From Thinopyrum elongatum (Eukaryota > Streptophyta > Magnoliopsida > Poales > Poaceae), in contig CM022303.1 in the NCBI GenBank assembly GCA_011799875.1, positions 545,617,368-545,681,367 on the forward strand: a stretch of 64,000 bases of DNA, read 5' to 3'. Both the position numbers and the translations under genes were made by a program. Under the pieces are notes generated by a model. The model did no database searches, had not been told where the DNA came from, and saw nothing but the letters and a program-made list of their open reading frames with translations. Positions 1 to 10,668 of the stretch are shown piece after piece. Every line of letters begins with the position of its first letter. Position 1 is the first letter of the stretch.

Positions 1-1494
1 ATTCCCTCTGGCAAGCTACTTGGTTTCTTTGTGTCCCACCGTGGGATAGAGGCAAACCCCGATAAGATCAAGGCTATTGAGCAGATACAGGCACCCAAGA
101 CAGTTAAGGATGTGAGGCGTTTGACAGGATATGTTGCCGCGCTTAGCAGATTCATCTCCAAGTCTGCCGAGCGTGCCTTGCCGTTCTTCAAGATTTTGAA
201 GAAGGCAGGACCCATGAAGTGGACACCGGAAGCAGATGCAGCACTGCAGGATTTGAAGGCCTACTTGTCTTCTGTGCCTACTATGGTCGCACCCAAACCA
301 CAAGAGCCGTTACTGCTATATCTGGCAGCAACTAATCAAGTGGTTAGTGCGGCCCTAGTAGCGCAGCGGGAAGTGGAAGAAGCAGCCACCTCAGCAAGTG
401 TCCTGCCCAAGGAAGAGGAAGAGAGCGGCCCGGCAAGGCCAGATACGGATCGGGACAAAGAAGAGCACGGCAGCGGAAGCAACCCCAAGGACACGGCAAG
501 GAAGAAGGTGGTGCAGTGCCCAGTATACTTCGTCAGTTCCCTGTTGTAGGGGGCTAGATCCAGTTATTCTGGCATGCAAAAGTTGATCTTTGGCCTTGTC
601 ATGGCCTCAAGGAAACTGCGCCACTACTTCCAAGCCCATGAGATCACGGTTGTCACCCGCTTCCCGTTGCAAAGGATACTTCAAAACCCAGAGGCCACCG
701 GCAGGATAGTGGAGTGGGCATTGGAGTTATCCAGCTTTGGCCTGAAGTTTGAAAGCACATCAATGATCCAGAGCAGGGCGTTGGCAGAGTTTATTGCAGA
801 ATGGACGCCAACCCCTGATGAAGAAGTACAGGAAACAGTTATCCCGGGCAAGGAAGCGCCCCAAGAATGGATCATGTATTTCGATGGTGCCTTCTCCCTA
901 CAAGGTGCAGGGGCTGGCGTGCTTCTCGTGGCTCCCACTGGAGAGCACCTGAGGTACATCATCCAGATGCACTTTCCCCGGGAGGAGGCGACCAACAATA
1001 CAGCAGAATATGAAGGGCTTCTTGTCGGGCTCAGGATTGCTATCGAGTTGGGAATCAAGAAGCTGATCATTCGAGGAGATTCACAACTGGTGGTGAGACA
1101 AGTCAACAAGGATTACCAAAACCCATTGATGGAGGCATACGTCGAGGAAGTGAGAAGATTGGAGGAGCGCTTTGACGGGTTGCAAACAGAGCACGTACCC
1201 CATGCGGAAAACAGCATTGCTGATCACCTGTCAAAGTGTGCTGCGCAGAAGCTTCCTGTGGAACCAGGGACTTTTGTTCTCCATCTTACTCAGCCCTCCA
1301 TATCCCCGATAACAATAGCCCGAAAGAGGAGGAAATTGGACTCCAGTAAGCCTCTCCCGGTAGAACCTTTCAGGGCTCCTGGCAGGGACCCTGCCGGAAA
1401 CAACTCCCCTTCGATTGCCGGGCTGCACCCTCCTGCCGGCCACCGGTCCCCGCGAACGAGGGATGCGCCCCCACGAATGAGGAGGTGCCTCTAG
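1..1494 (+). pseudogene. pol: Element A pol fragment: end of RT, RNase H and archaeal-type RNase H
   Basis: Frame 1 is open from base 1 and begins in the RT connection region (LLGFFVSHRGIEANPDKI), downstream of the catalytic YMDD seen in element B. An in-frame TAG at 547-549 interrupts the first RNase H, and the same frame then continues to 1494. The second RNase H has its catalytic acids in YFDGAF, TAEYEGL, RGDSQLV and ADHLSK, as expected for the archaeal-type domain of Tat elements. The frame then runs into a proline- and arginine-rich linker and stops at 1492-1494 because of a frameshift; integrase continues in another frame. Element B carries the same TAG at the same codon. It is not translatable as one protein and is classed as a retrotransposon pseudogene. 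Confidence 0.88.
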
Positions 1495-2756
1495 TCCTCG
1501 TTGCCGAGCCTCAGGCTCCAACTTGGGCAAGGCACATAGTCCATTTTCTCCAAACCGGAGAACTTCCCGAAGAGCAAGAAGCTGAAAGAGTAGCCCGGAG
1601 GGCCAGTATGTATCAGTTTGTCGATGACACACTATACAGAAGAAGGCCCAACAGTGTGAAATTGAAGTGCATTTGCCGGGAAGGAGGAAAGGAACTGCTG
1701 GCAGAGATACACAAAGGCATGTGCGGCTCCCACATTGGATCAAGGGCTTTGGTTGGGACAGCATTCCGGCAAGGATTCTATTGGCCCACAGCCCTCCAAG
1801 ATGCAGTTGAGCTCATCACCAAGTGTGAAGCCTGTCAGTTCCATTCCAAAAATATCCATCTGCCTGCCCAAGCACTCCAGACAATCCCTTTGTCATGGCC
1901 ATTTTTGGTCTGGGGGCTCGATATCCTCGGCCCTTTCCCCCGAGCTGCCTGGGGCTTTGAATTCTTGTTCATTGCAATCGACAAGTTTACAAAGTGGCTG
2001 GAAGTAGATGCCGTGAGAAAGGTGACTGCTCAGTCAGCTATCAAGTTCTTGAAAGGATTGGTGTGCCGCTTCGGGGTCCCTGCCCGGATCATCACCGACA
2101 ACGGCACCCAGTTCATGAACCGCGCCTTCATGCAATATGTTCATACCCTCGGAAGCAAGATCTCATTTGCATCTATCGCACATCCCAGAAGCAATGGAGA
2201 AGCTGAGAGGGCGAACGCTGAAGTGCTGCGAGGACTCAAGACAAGAACGTTTGATAAGCTGCGGAAGCACGACAGGCAATGGATCAATGAGCTGTCGGTG
2301 GTTCTTTGGTCCCTCAGAACGACACCAAACCAAGCTACCGTGCAGACTCCCTTCTCCCTAGTCTATGGGGCAGAAGCAGTTATCCCCACGGGACTCATTT
2401 ACGGGTCACCTCGAGTGCTTGCCTATGATGAAGTAGCGTAAGAACAGCACATGCGTGATGATGCCGTGCTTCTCGAGGAGAACCGTCTCCGGGCTGCTAC
2501 GCGTGCTGCACGCTATCAGTAAGCCTTGCGTCGCTATCATAGCTGCAGGGTTCATGCCCGATGTTTTGTGGAACGCGACCTTGTCCTTAGGCGCGTTCAG
2601 TCCGCCAAGGGTACAAACAAGCTGTCGCCAAAGTGGGAAGGCCCTTACCGGGTAGTACGAGTCACCAGACCTGGCGCAGTCCGTCTGGAGACCGGAGATG
2701 GCATTCAATTGCAAAACTCATGGAATATTGAGCATCTCCGCAAGTTCTACCCGTAA
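1485..2756 (+). pseudogene. int: Element A integrase
   Basis: This encodes the integrase that inserts retrotransposon cDNA into the chromosome. An HHCC zinc-binding region is visible (CEAC pair near 1830), then the catalytic triad in GLDILGP, ITDNGTQF and the E of GEAERAN. The reading frame stops at TAA 2439-2441 and again at TAA 2520-2522. Element B has glutamine codons (CAA, CAG) at both places, so these are C-to-T type losses. The C-terminal part continues through a GPYRVVRV (GPY/F-type) motif to the natural stop at 2754-2756. There is no chromodomain. The frame is shifted relative to the upstream RNase H part near 1460-1490. Confidence 0.85.
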
Positions 2757-3573
2757 GGCGCGGCTGTCGGGCCCTGCCCGACAGCCACCCTTTTGTACAG
2801 GCCTTGCCTCAGCTGCATGTAACCCCTTGTACAAAGCCAGGCGCAGACCCTGAACAACAGAGAAATAAATGAAGCGCTGGGGGCCCTCGACAAGTTGCAT
2901 GCATGCATAAGCATTCCATAAGCATTGCATGATTCATGTAGATAAGTTGCATGATCATGTAGATAGATTGCATCGGGCATCATCTTCATTTGCATAAACT
3001 GCAGGCTCCTACCGTGGACATAGTCCTGGGAAGAAGATGCGAAGATAAACCAGCACTGCGGTCTCCGGCAAGCCAAACAGATAAGTTCCATCTCTTATCC
3101 ATACATGTTCTGTGAGTAGGACTTGTGCATATGAAAACCTCGCCGCCTCGAAAACAAAGGTGCTCCCATCTACTGACACGAACGTTGCTTCGGTCAGGAT
3201 GGTCATAGTGGCCTTTGGCTGAAAGGGGTTGGCGGGGGGGGGGGGCTGGTCTCTCCCAATAGGTTTTGCACCCGACAGGCTCAGCCTCATGGCAGCAGTC
3301 CTTTGGGGTGCCAGCAAGGTAGCTTACTGGGATCTACTTGTTTACATGAAAGTATGGAGGCGTTTCACCTCTGCATGGATATCGTACATGCACAAGTGCC
3401 CGGCAAAGCTTATCTTTTTCATTAATATGCTGATCAACAAGTACAAATCTCATGGAACATAAACATGGATACAAGAGATTACATTATTTGAACTAAAATT
3501 TGGCAAGTGCCTACAGATTTAAAACTAAAAAAAGATAAGTGCCCCGTGATGCCTTTGCCCTTGTCCATCTCCT
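2757..3573 (+). other. Element A region after pol, non-coding
   Basis: Sequence between the pol stop and the antisense ORF. The first 120 bases match the same place in element B (15091-15210), and the motif GATAAGTGCCCCGT near 3534 recurs near 15836. A run of G lies at 3234-3246. No credible sense-strand gene is seen. Confidence 0.6.
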
Positions 3574-4266
3574 TCAAGAAATCGCAGGAAGGAACGGAGA
3601 AGGCGGAAGGCGGGCTTGGATTTGGCGCCTCCCCAGGATCAGGAGGACACCGTCGACGGGATAAGTGGAAGAAACCGGAGGGCAAGAGCGGGCGGTGTCA
3701 CTGCCGGGAGCCCAGACGGAGTCACCGGCAAACACGACTCGTCGGAACAGTCGCCCCTGTTCTTTACGCGTCATGGGTTGCCGCCACCTTCTGCACCACC
3801 GTTGTCCAAAGCTCCCGCCACGCCCATTGATGCGAACGCCGCGCACCCTAGGAGACCCCACAGAGAGCATGGGCGTCCCAGATGGCCCGGCGATGCGAAG
3901 ACCCCGCCCGTTAAGGAAGCATGCACAAGGACTAGGGGCTCTCCCATGCACCGGACGGGCGGAGTACGGGGAGATAGGGTCCGCCCTCACCAATAGCGAA
4001 CCATTTTTGCAACTTCCCTCCAACGTCGCAGGAAAAGGGGGGATAGGCCACAATCGACTACCGCACCTTCTGCCCATTATGGGCCTTGGCATGGTGTCGT
4101 TTGCGTCGCCTCTCACTAAGGTTGAAGCCACGGGCGACCCGGCGACAAGCACACCAGAGTCGCCACCTCCAGTGCTACTGCCGCGCCGCCCGAGCGCCCC
4201 CATGGGGCTCACATGAAACTCCAAGCTAGGGCCCGGGGCCTGGCCTCGGGCTCTCCCTTTCAGCAT
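3574..4266 (-). CDS. Element A antisense ORF, unknown protein
   Basis: An open frame of 230 codons on the strand opposite to pol, counted from the first ATG (4266) downstream of the antisense TATA box at 4338-4344. The frame is open further upstream to 4467, but that part lies before the TATA box. The product is rich in Gly, Arg, Pro and Ser, and I recognise no domain. High GC makes chance open frames likely here. The positional support is that element B has an antisense ORF at the equivalent place behind a similar antisense promoter, though with unrelated content (a B3 domain). Extra antisense ORFs between pol and the 3' LTR are a known feature of some Tat-lineage elements. It may be real cargo or a decayed copy in the wrong frame. 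Confidence 0.35.
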   Translation of the reverse strand: MLKGRARGQAPGPSLEFHVSPMGALGRRGSSTGGGDSGVLVAGSPVASTLVRGDANDTMPRPIMGRRCGSRLWPIPPFPATLEGSCKNGSLLVRADPISPYSARPVHGRAPSPCACFLNGRGLRIAGPSGTPMLSVGSPRVRGVRINGRGGSFGQRWCRRWRQPMTRKEQGRLFRRVVFAGDSVWAPGSDTARSCPPVSSTYPVDGVLLILGRRQIQARLPPSPFLPAIS

Positions 4267-4337
4267 ACCCAGAAGAAGTAGAAGGCGGAGGAGGAGAGGA
4301 ATGCGGATGAATGCCTCCACTCCTCCCCCGCTCCTCC

Positions 4338-4344
4338 TTTTATA
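4338..4344 (-). promoter_or_regulatory. Antisense TATA box in element A
   Basis: Read on the minus strand this is CCTATAAAAGG, a strong TATA box, 72 bases upstream of the first antisense ATG. The block 4345-4640 behind it is conserved in element B (16975-17340), including GCATGCNGCATACGTGGC and CGCGCGGGAAAACCGGAAAC. Confidence 0.5.
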
Positions 4345-4754
4345 GGTGAACTGGGGGTGGGGGCTGATTCCCCGGCGACTACCCACCGTCCTCCTCCACC
4401 AATCCAAGAAGATCGGGCCCCTGCCTTGATGCTCTCCCGCATCACGCGCCTCCATTACCAACCCCACTCAATGCATGCAGCATACGTGGCTAAGGATAAG
4501 GGCATGGTGGGAAGAGTGAATTGGCAGTTATCCACCCGTGCATTAAAGTCATTCACGTGCCATTACAAGAATGGCCCCACCACAATTGGCGTTGCACGGC
4601 GCGCGGGAAAACCGGAAACTGACCCGAGCTCAAGTTAATGAAGAAGCGAAGAAGATCTCAAAGGGCGGAGCCACCCTTACATTTCTGCCTGTGCACTGGT
4701 TAGGGCCTACCAGATGACGCCCAGCGGCGCGTCCATGCCAGGCCCGGGGGCTCC

Positions 4755-5623
4755 TGTCGGTGCAACAGACCCTGGGTCCATTGCACGGACTATGCACAGT
4801 CCAGAGACAAGATTACAAGACCAAGATCAGACCAAACAAGGAGGATCAACTCCTTTGAAGGATCCAAGTGCAAGTCGAGAAGGTCAAGGTGAGCTAGAGG
4901 AGCAGGGCATCGCTAAGGGAAGGACCTACCTTGCCGGGCAGGAAAGCCTGGCAGGGTTGGGTTTTGCCCTGGAAGCAAGATCCCAGATCGTCCCGGCAAG
5001 CCTGCCGGGGCTGGCGGAGGCAAGCCACTCCACCGCTCCACCTCACAAGCGACGCAAGTCAGTAATCGAAGCGGTGTCAAGCTCCAAGGTGACTAAGTGG
5101 CAGCTTTCTGCCACATGGCAGCCACTTCCTATAGCAAACACCTCCATCTGACACCTGTCCTGAGACGTGTCAAGCGAGCAGATGTGAAGCTGGCAAAATA
5201 GCCCGGCAGGGCCTGCCGGGCGAGCTGTGATGTGACACTGAGCGGCGCATTTAATGCGCTCTGTCAGCCTGCAGAGTTAGATATGATAGAACTGTTAGCC
5301 ACTGTGGTGACCCCTTAATCTATAAACCATGGCGACTGTAGAAGGGGTTGAACCCTCACATATCCATCCGCGCGTAGCCACCCTCGCCCCCAGAGCGACC
5401 TTGCTGGGCGAGTGTGCTACATTCACCACCATTATCCACCATCAATCCACCAAAGCAGGAGTAGGGTTTTGCACCTCACGGCGGCCCGAACCTGCGTAAA
5501 GACTGCCTGTGTGATCTCTGTCGTGCTGCGCGATGCTTCTTCGCTCTTTGTGCAACGTGCCCATACCCCCACCGAACCAAAAGGGGCTCATGGCCCCATA
5601 GGTGGCTGTGGTTTCCCACGACA
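4755..5623 (+). repeat. 3' LTR of element A
   Basis: An 869-base LTR from TGTCGGTGCAACA to CACGACA, directly after a GGCCCGGGGGCTCC tract that is also found before the 3' LTR of B and probably serves as the polypurine-like primer site. It contains a TATA box (TATAAA, 5321-5326) after the conserved CCACTGTGGTGACCCCTTA. It aligns with the LTRs of B (924 and 929 bases) but is more diverged from them than they are from each other, especially in the first half. Confidence 0.88.
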
Positions 5624-5965
5624 TCTATCATTCCTGACATCCACACTAGAGAAAGTTATACCTCTATTCTCAAGGAAATCCTTCAAGGCAGGGCACTCTG
5701 TCCTGGCCTTGCAAAATTGATAGACCAAAACATGATTCCGCATCGCCAGTTGCATGACGGCGACTTTTCTACGCCCATAACAATCCTTTCGTGTGTACTC
5801 CAAGCCAAGACCAACAAGCTTGTACTTCTCCTCCCACAACCACTGCTCATACGAGGAAATGGTCTCCTCCACCTTGTAAGGCTCGTTTGTGTACCACACG
5901 TCGAGCTTGGTGTTACCATCGGCAACTATCGATCGGTACTCAGTAGAGTTCAAGAAGTCATCCAT
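5624..5965 (-). pseudogene. DEDDy 3'-5' exonuclease-like gene, copy 1 (5' half, truncated)
   Basis: Encodes the first 114 residues of an RNase D/WRN-type exonuclease-like protein, starting at the MDDF methionine (5965) that also starts copy 2. An in-frame ATG at 5980 would add MLLVA. The frame matches copies 2 and 3 through the QLAMRNHVLVY block and the RGITFSSVDVRND block (Exo II Asp). The Exo I motif, LDLEYT in the other copies, reads LGLEYT here: Asp54 is Gly, while Glu56 is kept. That Asp is a metal ligand in DEDD exonucleases, so catalysis should be lost even without truncation. The coding sequence is cut at 5623 by the 3' LTR of element A. Confidence 0.82.
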
Positions 5966-6798
5966 GGCAACGAGCAGCAAGGTGCCAATGGAGATTCCTA
6001 AGACTCTGTGACGAGTTTGGGAAGTGGTGAGGCCAATGGGAACTTCCTGATGTTCTGTGGCTACAATGCAACATGGTGACCTTAAAAACTCGGCATGTAT
6101 TTAACCTTGGCGAAGGACGTTTCAATTACCATGGGCATTAACGCATGAATTGGGAATAGTGAATAGACGGTTGTGCTTCTGCATCTTGTGGAACCGTGCA
6201 CTTCCTAAAGTCAAGGCTGTGCAAAATATTTGATGCCATTGACAAATCGAGGAGCCTCTAACTTTTTTCATGGTAACTGACACACTGAATAGTCACATCG
6301 AACAGCCATCGCATCGGTCATCAATTCCTCCTTTGAACAAAGACCACCGACAGAAGAATCCAATGAGGCAAACAAAGAGCCTACCATACATCTTAGATCC
6401 GACGGCCAATACTGATCCGTGCCTCACCTAGCTTCACACCGTGCCTCCCTCAGTCAACTAATAAAAATGATCCAATTAAAGCTATAAGAGCAACGACAGT
6501 TTTTTCAACTGTTTCATGTCAGTTAAGCCTATAGAAGCATGGGCGTGACGAATAATAAGGCATGGATCCACAAAAAATGAAGGCACGACCGGGCACCTGA
6601 CCTATGCATAACAATCTGAAAACAAACACTGACAATGACTCTAGAGACCAAACGTCTCTAAACTTCGACCGTCTCTAATCTTCGATCGTCCGTTTTGAGC
6701 ATCAAGATTCGTGCTATCTGGTTGGGTTTTTTTTTGTTCGCTAGCATCTTAACATTCAGTCGGTGGGACGCTAGCATTTTTTTATTTTAGTGTAGTGA
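5966..6798 (-). promoter_or_regulatory. Upstream region of exonuclease copy 1
   Basis: No gene is seen. From the ATG to about 6480 this aligns with the region upstream of copy 2 that now lies beyond element F (41297-41640). Shared landmarks are a GTATTTAACCTTGG block (a possible TATA region), GAGGAGCCTCTAA, and GCATCGGTCA versus CCATCGGTCA. This shows that promoter and gene were duplicated together. The motifs GGCACGACCG and CCGTGCCTCC occur at 6400-6600. From 6700 the sequence is AT-rich, with GCTAGCAT twice and an end reading TTTTAGTGTAGTG at 6797, which could be the terminus of another CACTA-type element. Confidence 0.5.
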
Positions 6799-6830
6799 CA
6801 CTGCTAAAAAAAGATACAGAAGTGAAGCCA

Positions 6831-7664
6831 CTACAGGCATGTGGATGCAGGCACCGAAGGCTTCTCGAGGCATGGGTACTAACCCTCTTGATGCACAAAA
6901 GTGTGGTGGCAGAGGCATGGGTCTGATTACTGAGTTAGAGAGGCATGGTTGTGGGGTCTCTAGAGCCACAGGTGTGTGTAACCACAAGCACGTAGAGTCA
7001 AGGCGGGTGTCACGTGAGGCACGTGGATGCAGGCACCGAAGGCACGGGAGTGAAACTTCTACAGTCACGGGTGTGGGACTTCTCGAGGCCTGGTTCGGTA
7101 TAAACACTCTGGGTGCACAAAAGTGTGTTAGGAGAGGTCCGATAACTTAGTTAAATAGACACGGTTATGAAGTCTCTAGAGGCATGGGCGTGTGGCACCA
7201 CAGACACGTAGAGTCAAGGCGGGTGTCACGTGAGGCACGTGGATGCATGCACCAGAGGCACAGAAGTGAAATTTCTACAGTCACGGGCGTGGGACTTCTC
7301 GAGGCCTGGCTCGGTATCAACACTCTGGTCCGATTACTCAGTTAAAGAGGCACGGTTATGAAGTCTCTAGAGGCACGGGCGTGTGGCACCACAGACACGT
7401 AGAGTCACAGGCAGCGTGTCACGTGAGGTACGTGAATGCAGGCAGCGAAGGCATGGAAGTGAAGCCTCTACATGCATGGACGTGGGGCTTCTCGAGGCAC
7501 GGGTACAATCCCTCTGGATGCACAAATGTGTGGTGGCAGAGGCATGGGTCCGAATACTAAGTTAGAGAGCCACTGTTGTGAAATCTCTGGAGGGACAGCC
7601 ATGTGGCACCACAGGCACGTAGAGTCATGGCGCGTGTCACGTGAGGTGCATGGATGCAGGCAGT
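6831..7664 (+). repeat. Tandem repeat array with GAGGCACGG-type motifs (left array)
   Basis: Diverged tandem units of about 190-220 bases. The landmark CACGTAGAGTCA starts at 6989, 7205, 7396 and 7616. Within each unit the core GAGGCACGG or GAGGCATGG recurs every 20-40 bases, often preceded by CTCTA or TTCTC. Short open frames across the array have no family resemblance and differ between units, so it is not coding. The array is interrupted at 7664 by element B and resumes at 26284. Confidence 0.8.
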
Positions 7665-8588
7665 TGTCGGTGCAACAAACCTTCATGTATGTTGCCTAGA
7701 CTGTACACAGGTGCAATGGCGAGGATACAACGGCACCAAGCTCCCAAGACGAGACCAAGCCAGAGAGATAGCTCTTTGAGGAATCAAAGGGCGGATCAAG
7801 AAGACCAAGACAAGCCAAGGGAACAAGATGTCACCAAGAAAAGACCTCCCTTACTGGGCAGGCGAGCCTGGTCAGGTCGAGGCCTCACCAAGAACAAGTC
7901 CCAAGATTCCCCCGGCAGGCTTGCCGGGGCCGCCAAGGGCAAATGTCCCCGCCAAGACTCCACCGCTCCACCACACAGTGACTCAAGTCACTTATCAGTG
8001 TGGTGTCGAGCCCCCAAGTGATTAAGTGGCTTTCATTTGGCACGTGGCAGCCATTTGGAAGGGAGATTCCCCCTATGTGACACTCGTCCAGAGGCGTGTC
8101 ATGCAGACAGGTAGAAGATGATTAAGCGGCACGGCAGGCTTGCCGGGCTGCATCCTCAGTGTGATACCTAGCAGTGCATTTAATGCACTCTGTCCTAACT
8201 ACCAGAGTTAGGTATGATAGCAATGTTGGCTATCTAATCAGTAGATAATGACTGTTTTGCCACTGTGGTAACCCCTTAGCCTATAAAAGGAGGGCCATGG
8301 AAACCTAAAAAAGGATTCGGACCCTTGTGTACTCATATGCGCGTAGTTGCTCTCCCCGAGGCGACCTTGCCGGGCTTCAGCACTGCGTGACCACCACGGT
8401 CCTCCCTTCAATCCACCAAAGCAGGAGTAGGGTTTTACGCTTCTCAGCGGCCCAAACCTGGGTAAAAACCACCAGCGTCACCATTGTCATGCTGTCCCAT
8501 GGCTTCCGCTCTTTATGCTACGTGATCTCCCCCCTGCCGAACCATAAGGGGCTGATGGACCCATAGGTGATCATGTTCCACGATGACA
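7665..8588 (+). repeat. 5' LTR of element B
   Basis: Runs from TGTCGGTGCAACA to GATGACA. A TATA box (TATAAAA, 8282-8288) follows the conserved CCACTGTGGTAACCCCTTAG. It aligns with 17447-18282 plus 26191-26283. The primer-binding site follows 4 bases downstream. Confidence 0.9.
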
Positions 8589-8592
8589 TCTT

Positions 8593-8610
8593 TGGCGCGC
8601 CAGGTAGGGG
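8593..8610 (+). other. Primer-binding site of element B
   Basis: TGGCGCGCCAGGTAGGGG directly downstream of the LTR. Its complement ends in CCA, as a tRNA 3' end should. This is not initiator tRNA-Met; an arginine-, aspartate- or glutamate-type tRNA with G73 is possible but was not determined. Confidence 0.7.
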
Positions 8611-8691
8611 GAAGCGCTTGCGCGAACCCGAGGTCGTGAACAGCGCGTCAATCTTCATCATCAACTTCTTCATCATTTAGCTTCATCATCC

Positions 8692-10668
8692 ATGTCGCCC
8701 AAGAAAAAGTCCGGCGCAACAGCTCACCCTTCCACCTCGAAGGCCCCCTCGCATGCAGCCACCAATACTATGAGTGCTGCAGCAGTGTTGGGGGATGCGA
8801 ACGTCGGGGGGACGTGACCGGCGCAGGCGACGCTATCATCGTTCCCCCTGCGGCCGAAGCAGGAGCGGAAGATGCCGGGGGAGGGTGGCATCAACAGCAT
8901 CCCAACGGCCGTGTTCCACAAGGCATGGGTGGGGAGAATGTTCAGTCTCCACCTCCCCACCATGTTGGATGGCGCAGCCGCAGCGACAACGCCTGCTCTG
9001 GCGCGAGTCGCGACCCCCTAGCTGTCCCTGTCACAGGCACAGCTACGGGGCACGCACCTTCCCCAGTCCAGGGTAACCAAGACGAAGTGCCAAACGGGGT
9101 CGTCAACCCCCAGGCGCGCCCTTCTCGCCACCGTACTACTGTGGCGGTTGGCTCGCGGCGACGAGAGCACGGCACCGCCACTACCAGTACCGTTAGGAGT
9201 CGAGCAACGTCACGATCTACATCGTCATCTATGCCAAGCACTGCTTTGGAAGCCATGGCGCGAGCCCAACTCCTGCTGAGGTTCCCGCCAGCAGCCGACC
9301 AAATGGATGAGTGGAGAGCCACCATTCAGAGCTTGATCTGTTTTGCTGAGGCGGAAGGATCACAGCGGGCAGGCCCGCCACGGCGTCCGCAAGCAACAAC
9401 CACGGCCCGAGCTGCTGACCATGTTGAGGGGGCCACTCCAATGGTACAATCCCCTCCGCGACAGCCAACACAGAGGCTGTAGCCCGAACCACGCGACAAA
9501 GAGCCCGATGAGGCATCAATGGCTTCATCTGATCCTCGGGCCCGTCGAGATCAGCGGCAGGTCCTGGAAGATCGGCGAAGGGAAGACGCGCGCGTCACTA
9601 TAGAACGACGCCGTGAAACCCGCCGCCAATCTAACAGGCGCAATGGCCCAGATGTCGACGAACCCGCGCCCAGTGAAGGTGGATACTTGCCTTTCGAGGT
9701 TGGGTCCCTTGCCTTCACTCGTGAGCTGCGACAAGTCCGTTGGCCATCTGCCATAGTTTTCAAACGAGAGATACCAGAAAAGTATGATGGAAGGCTGAAC
9801 CCGGCAGAGTTCTTGAGCATCTACACCATCGCTGTTCAAGCCGCCGGAGGAAGAGATGAGAAGGTGTTCGCCAACTACTTCCCTTTGGCACTCAAGCCAA
9901 ACGTGAGGTCATGGCTGATGCACCTGCCGGAGAATTCCATTTCGTCCTGGGCTGACCTGTGCAATGAGTTTGTTGGTGCCTTCACGGGCGGCCATGAAGA
10001 ACCAGGACGGCCCAGCGATTTGCAGCTCCTTCCGTAAAAGGAAGGGGAGAGTTTGCGGAAGTACATGCAGAGGTTTAGCCGGGTGCACAGGAACATTCCA
10101 GATATCCACCCAGCAGCTGTGATTGCCGCGTTCCAGTCTAACGTGCGCAACAGTAGGATACGTTCCAAGATGAACGTCCGGTTGCCCAAGACTGTGAATG
10201 AGCTATACACCTTGGCGGATAAGTGTGCCCATACAGAGGAAGGGGGGTGACTACCTGGAGAAGAGGACGGCATCGAAGTCGACTCAGAGGATGACGACGA
10301 TGCCACTAACCCGAAGAGGAAGAACAAAAAGCGCAACAAGAAGTGCAAGGAAAAGGCAGTACTGGCTGTTGAGGGTTCTGGCACTCCTAGTACCGGCAAG
10401 AAGGCCAAGACCGAAGCCCCCAGCAAGGAATTTGCCGCGTGCACTAATTGCTGGGAGGCTGCGGCGGCCGACAAGGCTAGGAAGGCTGACGGACCGTACT
10501 GCTAGATCCACCGGACCAAGGGCCATGACCTCCAAGAGTGTCACCAAGTTGAGCAACTTGTCAAGAGGCAGAAAGCTGAGTACGAGAAGCGTAACAAGGA
10601 AAGAGACCAAGAAAGTGCTGGCAGGAAGGGCCGAGGCGGCAGAGGAGGCCGCCGCGGCATGATTCCCC
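8692..10668 (+). pseudogene. gag: Element B gag
   Basis: Gag forms the virus-like particle of the retrotransposon. The start ATG at 8692 opens a lysine-rich N-terminus (MSPKKKSG). The retrotransposon gag core lies at 9700-10240 (KPNVRSWLMHLP, then LRKYMQRFSRVHRNIP). A zinc knuckle of C-x2-H-x4-H-x4-C type sits near 10500 (IHRTKGHDLQEC) but is broken by TAG 10503-10505 right after its first Cys. Other lesions are a frameshift near 8810, a stop at 9480-9482, TAA 10035-10037 and a frameshift in the G run at about 10243. A Gly/Arg-rich stretch (GRGGRGGRRG) ends the region, and the frame then runs on into the protease part. Confidence 0.82.

Larger units (their letters stand above)
1..5623 (+). 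mobile_element. Element A: 5'-truncated Tat-lineage Ty3/Gypsy LTR retrotransposon
   Basis: The window opens inside the pol region of this element and runs through its 3' LTR, which ends in CA at 5623. Order is reverse transcriptase end, RNase H, a second (archaeal-type) RNase H, integrase, a non-pol region of about 2 kb with an antisense ORF, then the LTR. The double RNase H plus integrase without a chromodomain is the known hallmark of the Tat lineage. The same order and about 85-90 percent similar sequence by eye recur in element B. The insertion cuts exonuclease copy 1, so the rest of that gene should lie left of this element, outside the window. The right-flank pentamer is TCTAT; the matching left copy cannot be seen. 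Confidence 0.9.

Noticed and set aside
6787..7699. Short open frames of 60-106 codons in the tandem array
   Set aside because: They merely read through tandem units, differ between units and strands, and resemble no protein.
8814..9482. A separate 222-codon gene
   Set aside because: It is in frame with the following gag part and separated only by a point stop, so it is the N-terminal part of gag of element B.
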